A stretch of 38,631 nucleotides of DNA, taken from NCBI GenBank assembly GCA_025355545.1, contig JANXZN010000178.1:1-38631 (forward strand). The letters are read 5' to 3'. How positions within the stretch are numbered: position 1 is the stretch's first letter; each line of letters begins with the position of its first letter. Source of the stretch: Rhizobacter sp. (GTDB lineage Bacteria > Pseudomonadota > Gammaproteobacteria > Burkholderiales > Burkholderiaceae_C). The notes below the pieces were generated by a model that saw nothing but the letters and a program-made list of their open reading frames with translations, searched no databases and was not told the origin of the DNA. The position numbers and the translations under genes were made by a program. Shown here in pieces: positions 31,721-38,631 of this stretch.

Positions 31721-32344
31721 ATGAATGACCTTCAAACCCTGATGAGCGAAACGCCGGGCGCGGCGCTGCTGCTGGCTGTGATGCTCGCCGCGAGCCTGAT
31801 CGGGCTGTTCAAGGCGCCGGCGATGATCGAGCGCAACCTGTTCCGGCCGTACTGGCTCGTGCCACGCCATCAATACGCGACGCTGGTCACGAGCGGCTTT
31901 TTGCACGCCGACCTGACCCACCTGCTGTTCAACGCGTTCACGTTCTGGGCCTTCGGCTTCGGCCTGGAACGCACGATCGGCACCCCGGCCTTTCTGGCGC
32001 TGTACTTCGTCGGCCTGGCCGTCAGCGATGCCGGCACCTGGGTCAAGCACCGTCATGACCCCGACTACCGCAGCCTGGGCGCGTCGGGCGCGATCCTCGC
32101 GGTGCTGTTCGCGGCCATCGTCTACCACCCGTCGAGCTCGATCTTCATCCTGCCGATCCCGGTGCCGATCCCGGCGCCGCTGTTCGCGCTCGGCTACCTC
32201 GCGTACAGCTGGTACGCCGCGCGCCAGGCCCGCGGCCGCGTCAACCACGACGCGCACCTGGCCGGCGCGCTCGCGGGCGTCGCGTTCGTCGCGGCGACCG
32301 ACTGGCCGGCGCTGACGCAGGCCCTGCGAACCTTTCTCGGCTGA
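31721..32344 (+). CDS. Rhomboid family intramembrane serine protease
   Basis: A 207-residue six-span membrane protease that cuts transmembrane substrates. The catalytic Ser is in SLGASGAILAVLFA (GASG) and the catalytic His in VNHDAHLAGALAG. The N-terminal loop HADLTHLLFNAFTFWAFGFGLE is the conserved HxxxHLxxN motif. A GTG nine bases upstream is an alternative start. It is followed after 17 bases by a VOC-family gene. Confidence 0.92.
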   Translation: MNDLQTLMSETPGAALLLAVMLAASLIGLFKAPAMIERNLFRPYWLVPRHQYATLVTSGFLHADLTHLLFNAFTFWAFGFGLERTIGTPAFLALYFVGLAVSDAGTWVKHRHDPDYRSLGASGAILAVLFAAIVYHPSSSIFILPIPVPIPAPLFALGYLAYSWYAARQARGRVNHDAHLAGALAGVAFVAATDWPALTQALRTFLG

Positions 32345-32361
32345 GCCACCGGAGGCGCACG

Positions 32362-32736
32362 ATGATCGAAGCGATGAACCACTTCACGGTGTTGACCGAC
32401 GACCTGCCGGCAACGCTGGCGTTCTACGTCGAGCTGCTCGGGCTTGAGCCCGGCGACCGGCCCGACTTCGGCTTTCCCGGCGCCTGGCTCTACGCGAACC
32501 AGCAGGCCGTGCTGCACGTGATCGCGGGCCGGCCGCTGCCCGAGCCGCGCGCCGGCGTGATCGACCACATGGCGTTCAGCGCGCGCGGGCTGGCCGGCGT
32601 GAAGGCGCGTCTCGATGCGCGCGGCGTCGTCTACCGGCTCGGCCGGCAGACCGGGTCGGGCGCCTGGCAGCTGTTCTGCGTCGACCCGAACGGCGCGAAG
32701 GTCGAACTCGATTTCGACTCGGCCGAGCTGCCCTGA
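32362..32736 (+). CDS. VOC (glyoxalase/bleomycin resistance) family protein
   Basis: A 124-residue vicinal-oxygen-chelate fold protein with one paired beta-alpha-beta-beta-beta module set. It starts MIEAMNHFTVLTDDLPATLAFYVELLGLEPG and has a probable metal-ligand His at HFTV, a second in GVIDHMAFSA, and an acidic ligand in VDPNGAKVELDF. GGAGG lies before the ATG. It could be a small dioxygenase, isomerase or binding protein; substrate unknown. Confidence 0.9.
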   Translation: MIEAMNHFTVLTDDLPATLAFYVELLGLEPGDRPDFGFPGAWLYANQQAVLHVIAGRPLPEPRAGVIDHMAFSARGLAGVKARLDARGVVYRLGRQTGSGAWQLFCVDPNGAKVELDFDSAELP

Positions 32737-32754
32737 CCGCGTCGTTGCGCCGGC

Positions 32755-33546
32755 TCAGAGCAGCGCGCGCATCCGCGTCGCCGCCGCCTGCAGGGCCGCC
32801 AGGTTCGCGACGGCCGCCTCGAGCGCCAGCCGCGCCACCGGCGCATGCACCGCGATCGCGGCGCGGCAGACGCCGTCGCTGCCCTGCACCGGCACCGCCA
32901 CCGCGATCAGCCCGGCGATGAACTCCTCGCGGTCGCATGCGTAGCCCTGCTGCGCGATGCGCTCACACTCGGCGCGCAGCCCCTTCGCCGATGCGATGGT
33001 GTTGCGCGTCATCCTGGGCAACGGCAGCTGCGCGATCAGAGCGTCGCGCGCGGCCGGCGGCATCTGCGCGAGAAACAGCTTGCCGCTCGCGGTGCAGTGC
33101 AGCGGCACGTGCGAGCCGACGTCGAGCGTCAGGCGCAGCGGCCATTGCGCCTCGACGCGGTCGAGGTAAAGCACCTGCGTGCCGTCCAGCGTCGTGAAGT
33201 TGCAGGTCTCGCCGACCTTCGCGACCAACTCGGCCAGCACCTCGTGGCGCAGGCCGCGCACGACGCCGTGGTTCAGGGTGTCGAACGCGAGTCGGCGCAG
33301 CGCCGGGCCGACGCTGAACGAGCGCTCGTCGACATCGCGCGTCAGAAAGCCGCCCGCCAGCAGCTGCGTGCAGATGCGGTGCGCGGTGCCTTTCGGCAGC
33401 GCCAGGCGCGCCGCCAGATCGGCCAGCGACAGCGCCCGGCCCTCGGTCGCGAGCAGCGCCAGCAGCCGCAGGCTGCGCTCCGCCGACGAGCCCGAGCTCG
33501 CCTCCGGTTCAGGCTCGGAGACGACCGAGGCGGATGGTTTTCTCAT
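32755..33546 (-). CDS. IclR family transcriptional regulator
   Basis: A 263-residue DNA-binding regulator. The N-terminal winged helix-turn-helix is at about residues 25-75 (LSLADLAARLALPKGTAHRICTQLLAGG). The effector domain includes VPLHCTASGKLFLAQMP, GYACDREEFIAGLIAVAVPV and GVCRAAIAVHAP, the usual IclR blocks. It is divergent from the GMC oxidoreductase gene. A perfect IclR-like palindrome lies 19-35 bases upstream of its ATG, suggesting that it controls both itself and the divergent operon. Confidence 0.93.
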   Translation of the reverse strand: MRKPSASVVSEPEPEASSGSSAERSLRLLALLATEGRALSLADLAARLALPKGTAHRICTQLLAGGFLTRDVDERSFSVGPALRRLAFDTLNHGVVRGLRHEVLAELVAKVGETCNFTTLDGTQVLYLDRVEAQWPLRLTLDVGSHVPLHCTASGKLFLAQMPPAARDALIAQLPLPRMTRNTIASAKGLRAECERIAQQGYACDREEFIAGLIAVAVPVQGSDGVCRAAIAVHAPVARLALEAAVANLAALQAAATRMRALL

Positions 33547-33564
33547 GCGGGTAAACGATCAAAA

Positions 33565-33581
33565 TGGAACGTTGCGTTCCA
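33565..33581. promoter_or_regulatory. Predicted IclR-type operator (TGGAACG-TTG-CGTTCCA)
   Basis: A perfect 7-base inverted repeat with a 3-base spacer, TGGAACGTTGCGTTCCA, resembles the TGGAA-N-TTCCA sites of IclR family proteins. It stands between the regulator and the GMC gene in a locally AT-rich stretch. A half-site TTGTTCCA follows at about 33631-33638. Confidence 0.7.
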
Positions 33582-33668
33582 AAAAAACAAGACCTACGAT
33601 CCAGCGTCGCGAGTCCGGGAGCGGATCGCATTGTTCCACTTCCCGTGCCTCACACCGGCACGTGCCCC

Positions 33669-35303
33669 ATGGGTGACGAGTTCGACTACATCGTCGTCGG
33701 TGCCGGTTCGGCGGGCTGCGTGCTCGCCGCGCGCCTCAGCGAGGACCCGGCCACCCGCGTGCTGCTGCTCGAGGCCGGGCCGCCCGACCGCTCGCTGTGG
33801 ATCCACTTGCCGATCGGCTACGGCAAGACGATGTGGAGCGACACCTACAACTGGCGCTTCGAGACCGACCCGGACCCGAACATGAACGGCCGGCGCATCT
33901 ACTGGCCGCGCGGCAAGACGCTCGGCGGCTCGAGTTCGATCAACGGCCTGATCTACATCCGCGGCCAGCGCGAGGACTACGACCACTGGGCCGCGCTCGG
34001 CAACACCGGCTGGGGCTACGACGACGTGCTGCCGTACTTCATCAAGTCCGAGGGCAACCAGCGCGGCGCGATCCCGCTGCACGGCGGCGACGGGCCGCTG
34101 AAGGTCTCCGACATCGGCGCGCAGCACGAGCTGATCGAGGCCTTCATCGCGGGCGCGCACCAGATCGGTCCTTCCAGCGTTCGGCGCACCGACGACTTCA
34201 ACGGCGCCGCCCAGGAAGGCGCAGGCTACTACCAGCTGACCACGCACAAGGGCTGGCGCGTCAGCACCGCGAAGGCGTACCTGGCCCCGGCGCGCGGCCG
34301 AGCGAACCTGCGCATCGAGACCGGCGCGTTCGCGGCCGGCCTGATCATGGACGGCACGCGTGCGGTCGGCGTGTGCTACCGGCAGGGCGGCGTGATGAAG
34401 CAGGCGCGCTGCCGCGCCGAGCTGCTGCTGGCGGCCGGCTCGATCCAGTCGCCGCAGCTGCTGCAGCTGTCGGGCATCGGCCCGCGCCGCCTGCTGCAGG
34501 CCCACGGCGTGCCGGTCGTCGTCGACTCGCCCGGCGTCGGCGAGAACCTGCAGGACCACCAGCAGAACCGGCTGAGCTACGAGTGCACGAAGCCGATCAC
34601 CACCAACGACCAGCTCAACTCGTTCGTCGGCCAGCTGAAGATCGGCCTGCAGTGGCTGCTGCTGCGCAGCGGGCCGCTGGCCATCGGCATCAACCAGGGC
34701 GGCTGCTTCATGCGGGCGCTGCAGGGGCCGGACGGCAAGCCCGAAGCGGCCACGCCCGACATCCAGTTCCACGTCGCGACCTTGTCGGCCGACATGGCCG
34801 GCGGCCAGGTGCACCCGTACTCGGGCTTCACGATGTCGATCTGCCAGCTGCGCCCCGAGTCGCGCGGCCACATCCGCATCCGCAGCACGAACCCGTTCGA
34901 GCCGCCCGAGATGCAGCCGAACTACCTCGCCACCGAGCTCGACCGCCGCACCGCGGTCGCGGGCATGAAGGCCGCGCGCGCGATCGCCGCGTCGGCTGCG
35001 ATGCAGCCCTACGTGCTGCGCGAGGTCAAGCCCGGGCCGGGCGCGGCCAGCGACGCCGAGCTGCTCGAGTTCTGCCGCGACAGCGGCGCGACGATCTTCC
35101 ACCCGACCGGCACCTGCCGCATGGGCAGCGATGCGCTCGCGGTCGTAGACGCGCGGCTGCGCGTGATCGGCGCGACCGGGCTGCGCGTGATCGACTGCTC
35201 GGTGATGCCCACGCTGGTCTCGGGCAACACCAACGCGCCGGCGGTGATGTTCGCCGAGAAGGCGGTCGACATGATCCGCGCCGACGCCAGGCGCCGGACC
35301 TGA
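33669..35303 (+). CDS. GMC family oxidoreductase (choline dehydrogenase-like)
   Basis: A 544-residue FAD-dependent alcohol dehydrogenase/oxidase. The N-terminal FAD motif is DYIVVGAGSAGCVLAARLSE. GMC signature 1 is GKTLGGSSSINGLIYIRGQ and signature 2 is GSIQSPQLLQLSGIG. The C-terminal active site is FHPTGTCRMGSD and NTNAPAVMFAEKAVDMI with the catalytic His and Asn. The ATG at 33669 starts MGDEFDYIVVG; the longer frame would run through the operator. It forms an operon with the MHS transporter. Substrate is some alcohol or polyol, not resolvable by eye. Confidence 0.93.
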   Translation: MGDEFDYIVVGAGSAGCVLAARLSEDPATRVLLLEAGPPDRSLWIHLPIGYGKTMWSDTYNWRFETDPDPNMNGRRIYWPRGKTLGGSSSINGLIYIRGQREDYDHWAALGNTGWGYDDVLPYFIKSEGNQRGAIPLHGGDGPLKVSDIGAQHELIEAFIAGAHQIGPSSVRRTDDFNGAAQEGAGYYQLTTHKGWRVSTAKAYLAPARGRANLRIETGAFAAGLIMDGTRAVGVCYRQGGVMKQARCRAELLLAAGSIQSPQLLQLSGIGPRRLLQAHGVPVVVDSPGVGENLQDHQQNRLSYECTKPITTNDQLNSFVGQLKIGLQWLLLRSGPLAIGINQGGCFMRALQGPDGKPEAATPDIQFHVATLSADMAGGQVHPYSGFTMSICQLRPESRGHIRIRSTNPFEPPEMQPNYLATELDRRTAVAGMKAARAIAASAAMQPYVLREVKPGPGAASDAELLEFCRDSGATIFHPTGTCRMGSDALAVVDARLRVIGATGLRVIDCSVMPTLVSGNTNAPAVMFAEKAVDMIRADARRRT

Positions 35304-35356
35304 AGTGCACGACAAGGCCGGCCCGACCGGGCCATTCACCACAACGGAGACGAACG

Positions 35357-36679
35357 ATGGAAACGAAGCACAGCACACCAGACGAGAAGGCGATCCGCAA
35401 GGTCGTGATCTCGGCGCTCGTGGGGGCGAGCATCGAGTGGTACGACTTCTTCCTGTACGGCGTGGTCGCCGGCATCGTGTTCAACAAGCTCTACTTCCCG
35501 GCCGGCGACCCGGTGATCGCGACCTTGCTCGCCTACACCACCTTCGCGGTCGGCTTCGTGACCAGGCCGCTGGGCGGCGTGATCTTCGGCCACTTCGGCG
35601 ACAAGATCGGGCGCAAGAGCATGCTCGTCATCACACTGATGATCATGGGCGTCGCGACCTTCCTGATCGGCCTGGTGCCGACCTACGCGCAGATCGGCAT
35701 CGGCGCGCCGCTGCTGCTGCTGCTGCTGCGCGTGCTGCAGGGCATCGGCCTGGGCGGCGAATGGGGCGGCGCGGTGCTGATGGCCTACGAGTACGCGCCC
35801 AAAGAGAAGCGCGGCTTCTACGCCTCGCTGCCGCAGATCGGGCTGGCGATCGGGCTGTGCATGGCGTCGGGCGTGGTCGCGCTGCTGTCGTCGCTGCTGA
35901 CCGACGCGCAGTTCCTGGCCTGGGGCTGGCGCGTCGCGTTCCTGCTGTCGGGCTTCATGGTGATCGTGGGCATGTACATCCGCCTGACGATCCAGGAGAC
36001 GCCGGAATTTGCGGCGGTGAAGGCGCGCAACGCCGAGTTGCGCATCCCGTTCGCCGACATGATCCGGCGCTACCCCGGCAACGTGCTCAAGGGCATGGGC
36101 GCGCGCTATATCGACGGCGTGTTCTTCAACGTCTTCGCGGTGTTCTCGATCAACTACCTGACCAACACGATCAAGATCAGCCGCACCGAGGCGCTGCTGG
36201 GTGTGATGGCCTCGGCACTCGTCATGATCGTGACGATCCCGTACTTCGGTCGCCTGTCCGACCGCGTCGGCCGCGCCAGGGTCTACATGTGGGGCTCGCT
36301 GATCACCGCGCTCGCATCGTTCCCGGCGTTCTGGCTGATGACGCACAGCGATGGCAACGTGATGCTGATCTGGCTCTCGATCATCATCCCGTTCGGCATT
36401 CTGTACGCCGCGATCTACGGGCCCGAGGCCGCGCTGTTCTGCGACCTGTTCGACGCCACGGTGCGCTACACCGGCATCTCGTTCGTCTACCAGTTTTCGG
36501 GCATCTTCGCGTCGGGCATCACGCCGATCATCGCGACCGCACTTCTCAGGTCGGGCGGCGGCCAGCCATGGCAGATCTGCTGGTATGTCGTGTTCGCGGG
36601 CGCGGTCTCGGCATTCTGCGCGTGGCTGATCGGGCGCAGCCCGGCGCCGGCCGGGCTCGCGCCGGCACCCGCGCGTTAG
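35357..36679 (+). CDS. MFS transporter, metabolite:H+ symporter (MHS) family
   Basis: A 440-residue, 12-span proton symporter. Family marks are SIEWYDFFLYG near the N-terminus, the loop GHFGDKIGRK between spans 2 and 3, and RVLQGIGLGGEWGGAVLMAYE. Relatives carry shikimate, proline/betaine, alpha-ketoglutarate or citrate. GGAG lies before the ATG, 53 bases after the GMC gene. It probably imports the substrate of the GMC pathway under IclR control (inference). It ends 16 bases from the convergent gshA gene. Confidence 0.93.
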   Translation: METKHSTPDEKAIRKVVISALVGASIEWYDFFLYGVVAGIVFNKLYFPAGDPVIATLLAYTTFAVGFVTRPLGGVIFGHFGDKIGRKSMLVITLMIMGVATFLIGLVPTYAQIGIGAPLLLLLLRVLQGIGLGGEWGGAVLMAYEYAPKEKRGFYASLPQIGLAIGLCMASGVVALLSSLLTDAQFLAWGWRVAFLLSGFMVIVGMYIRLTIQETPEFAAVKARNAELRIPFADMIRRYPGNVLKGMGARYIDGVFFNVFAVFSINYLTNTIKISRTEALLGVMASALVMIVTIPYFGRLSDRVGRARVYMWGSLITALASFPAFWLMTHSDGNVMLIWLSIIIPFGILYAAIYGPEAALFCDLFDATVRYTGISFVYQFSGIFASGITPIIATALLRSGGGQPWQICWYVVFAGAVSAFCAWLIGRSPAPAGLAPAPAR

Positions 36680-36695
36680 CCGCCCGCGCGCCGCC

Positions 36696-38249
36696 TCAGC
36701 CGTGCACCGGCACGCGCTTGCCGGGCACGCCCAGGCGCTCGGCCGAGATGTACTGCTGGCGGTAGATCTCGAACGGCAGGCTGTCGCTCGCCTCGATGCG
36801 GCGCTGCTCGTCGACCGAGACCTGCCAGGCCGCGACGAAGGCCGCGCGCTGCCGCTCCGAGAACGGCAGCGCGAGCAGCCTCTCGCGCGTCTGCAGCGAC
36901 TGCGCCAGCGTGAAGGCGGTGAACGAGCTGTCGAAGTCGCGCGCCATCGTCGCGAGCACGCGCGCCGACGGCGCCGTGTCGGGTGCGCGCAGCACCGCGT
37001 GCGCCGCCTCCAACGCATCGCGGTAGCCGCCGCCGCCGAGCAGCGCATCGAGGCGCTGCGCGATCGGCGCGAGCGCACCCAGCAGTTCGGTGCCCCACCC
37101 GCTCAGCGTGACCGCGGCATCGCCGCGCTCCAGCCGCAGCCCCGGCTCGCGCCCGCGCGCGGCGACGCGCTGCTGGTTGCGCGCCAGCGCACCGATCTCG
37201 TCCGGCGAGTCGGGCGGGCTGTCGGCGAGCAGGCAGTGCAGCAGGAACAGGTCCAGGAACTGCATCGTCTGCGCGTTGATGCCGACCGGCTCGAACGGGT
37301 CCAGGTCCATGCAGCGCACCTCGACGTACTCGACGCCGCGCTCACGCAGCGCGTGCAGCGGCCGCTCACCGGGGAAGATCACGCGCTTCGGGCGGATCGT
37401 GCCGTAGAACTCGTTCTCGATCTGCAGCAGGCTGGTGGCGAGCTGGTTGTAGTCGCCGCCCGGGTTGCGGATGCCGACCGCCTCGTACGGCGGATAGGGC
37501 CTGGTCAGCGCCTCCTGCAGCGAGGCGGCGTAACTCTCCAGGCTGTTGTAGCTGACCTTCAGCGAGGCCTGCGCGTCGCTCTGGTAGCCCAGCCGACCCA
37601 TGCGCAGCGAGGTGCCGTGCGGCATGTGCAGCGAGTTCGCGTTGAGCGGCTGCAGCTCGTGGTCGCGCCCGGCGACGAAGCTCGAACACAGTGCCGGCGA
37701 CGCGCCGAACAGGTACAGCAGCAGGAACGAGTGGCGCCGGAAATTGCGGATCAGCCCGAAGTAGTCCTCGGTCGAGATGCCCGGCATCGACCAGTTGTAG
37801 TGGATGCCCGAGATCGTCTGCATGCGCCGGCCGTAACGATGGCCCAGGCCCATGCGGTAGACGCTCTTCGCGCGGCCGACGTTCGAGGTACCGTAGCGGC
37901 CGATCGGTATGTTCTCGTCGGTCGGCAGCCCGCAGGGCATGCTCGAGACCCACAGCATCTCGTCACCGAGCTCGCGCAGCGCGCGGTAGCTGAACTGGTG
38001 GATCTGCGTCAGCTCGTCGACGCACTCCCGCGCGCTCGCGTGCACGCCGGTCACGAACTCGAGCTGCGACTCGCTGAAATCGGTCGTGATGTGGGGGTGC
38101 GTCAGCGCCGAGCCGAGCGCGGCCGGGTGCGGCGTGAGCGCGAGGCTGCCGTCCGGCAGCGCGCGCAGGCTCTCCTTCTCGACCCCCCGGCGCATCTCGC
38201 GCAGCCGTGCATCGGGCAATTCGCGCAGGCGTTGATCCAGACCGCTCAT
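36696..38249 (-). CDS. gshA: Glutamate--cysteine ligase (type 1)
   Basis: A 517-residue enzyme catalysing the first, ATP-dependent step of glutathione synthesis. Length equals E. coli GshA (518). Conserved blocks are RRGVEKESLR, ITTDFSESQLEFVTG, WVSSMPCGLPTDENIPIGRYGTSN, ISGIHYNWSMP and EYVEVRCMDLDPFEP. GGAGA lies just upstream of the ATG. Confidence 0.96.
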   Translation of the reverse strand: MSGLDQRLRELPDARLREMRRGVEKESLRALPDGSLALTPHPAALGSALTHPHITTDFSESQLEFVTGVHASARECVDELTQIHQFSYRALRELGDEMLWVSSMPCGLPTDENIPIGRYGTSNVGRAKSVYRMGLGHRYGRRMQTISGIHYNWSMPGISTEDYFGLIRNFRRHSFLLLYLFGASPALCSSFVAGRDHELQPLNANSLHMPHGTSLRMGRLGYQSDAQASLKVSYNSLESYAASLQEALTRPYPPYEAVGIRNPGGDYNQLATSLLQIENEFYGTIRPKRVIFPGERPLHALRERGVEYVEVRCMDLDPFEPVGINAQTMQFLDLFLLHCLLADSPPDSPDEIGALARNQQRVAARGREPGLRLERGDAAVTLSGWGTELLGALAPIAQRLDALLGGGGYRDALEAAHAVLRAPDTAPSARVLATMARDFDSSFTAFTLAQSLQTRERLLALPFSERQRAAFVAAWQVSVDEQRRIEASDSLPFEIYRQQYISAERLGVPGKRVPVHG

Positions 38250-38390
38250 GCGGTGTCTCCTCAGAACTCTCTTGGGGCGGACGGTAACAGACCTTGAATT
38301 TGCCTGCCGGCGCAGGGAACAGCGCCGGCCGGTGGACAGATCGGCCGCCACGGTGCTAGCGTCGGCCCACCAGGACACCAGGAGACGACG

Positions 38391-38631
38391 ATGTTTCAGC
38401 CCGATCTGATGGCCGGCCAGCGGATTCTCGTGACCGGCGGCGGCACCGGCCTGGGCAAGGCGATGGCCGAGGGCTTCCTGGCCCTGGGCGCGGACGTCGC
38501 GATCTGCGGCCGGCGCCAGTCGGTCTGCGACGAGACCGCGGCCGCCTGGCGCACGCAGTTCCCGAAGGCGCGCATCGACACCTTCGGCGTCGACATCAGA
38601 AACGCCCAGCACGTCGAGGAGATGGTCGAGG
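38391..38631 (+). CDS. SDR family oxidoreductase, N-terminal part (cut by window edge)
   Basis: The first 80 residues of a short-chain dehydrogenase/reductase are visible. The Rossmann motif TGGGTGLGKAMAEGFLALGADVAICGRR and the adenine-binding Asp region FGVDIRNAQHVEEMVE are clear. AGGAG precedes the ATG. Acidic/basic cofactor residues (GRR after strand 2) favour NADP(H). The catalytic Ser-Tyr-Lys lies beyond the window. 2,4-dienoyl-CoA-reductase-like relatives start in the same way. Confidence 0.88.
   Translation, partial: MFQPDLMAGQRILVTGGGTGLGKAMAEGFLALGADVAICGRRQSVCDETAAAWRTQFPKARIDTFGVDIRNAQHVEEMVE

Noticed and set aside
33594-35378. 594-codon minus-strand frame opposite the GMC oxidoreductase
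   Set aside because: Shadow of a gene with full GMC signatures.

Overview
The window is GC-rich chromosomal DNA (by eye roughly two thirds G+C) from a betaproteobacterium, most likely Burkholderiales of the Rubrivivax/Leptothrix/Methylibium type. This rests on gene order (ftsK-lolA-rarA beside trxB, rpmB-rpmG), on the protein families, and on the lack of phage, CRISPR or plasmid functions. No tRNA or rRNA gene was seen. Species is inference only.

Layout. (1) 138-4888, minus strand: a tightly coupled five-gene operon. It encodes a halogenase-like flavoprotein, an XanB2-type chorismatase (hydroxybenzoate former), a MipA/OmpV outer-membrane protein, a lysophospholipid-type acyltransferase and a family 2 glycosyltransferase. 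It looks like the starter, tailoring and export part of an aryl polyene/xanthomonadin-like pigment pathway; any assembly genes lie outside the window or at a second locus. (2) 4951-8815, minus: a branched-chain amino acid type ABC transporter (livHMGF) without its binding protein. (3) 9051-14076, minus: rarA, lolA, ftsK and a Crp/Fnr regulator, divergent from trxB. (4) 14256-15930: trxB with a possible coupled leader peptide, then rpmB-rpmG and a terminator. (5) 15991-20160: acyl-CoA desaturase, rsmB-type methyltransferase, DUF1653 and DUF1345 genes, purN. (6) 20195-21193: a TrpRS with a four-cysteine Fe-S motif.

(7) 21187-23259, minus: an apparent stress/iron operon. It encodes a multi-pass membrane protein, a 24-residue membrane peptide, a hemerythrin, and a low-affinity iron permease gene broken by a one-base deletion and by an 8-bp tandem repeat. 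(8) 23687-28113, minus: a second TrpRS with an extra C-terminal domain, a membrane-anchored glutaredoxin-like protein, RidA, PlsY, YbaK and an aldo/keto reductase. (9) 28225-30983, plus: a decayed TauE/SafE permease, then a coupled PAP2-ACP-ketosynthase trio. (10) 31410-32736: an unknown 86-residue protein, a rhomboid protease and a VOC protein. (11) 32755-36679: an IclR regulator divergent from a GMC oxidoreductase and an MHS-family transporter, with a perfect IclR-like palindrome between them. (12) gshA, and the start of an SDR gene cut by the right edge.

Themes. Many genes start on 4-bp GTGA or ATGA overlaps, implying translational coupling. Several first genes have a -10-like hexamer only 6-10 bases before the start codon and no Shine-Dalgarno sequence, suggesting leaderless mRNAs. 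A GC-rich hairpin-forming repeat (core TGGGGCGGCCCGGCGC) recurs in four intergenic gaps. The main targets for a second look are the pigment-like operon, the PAP2-ACP-KS trio, the paired TrpRS genes and the repeat-disrupted iron permease.
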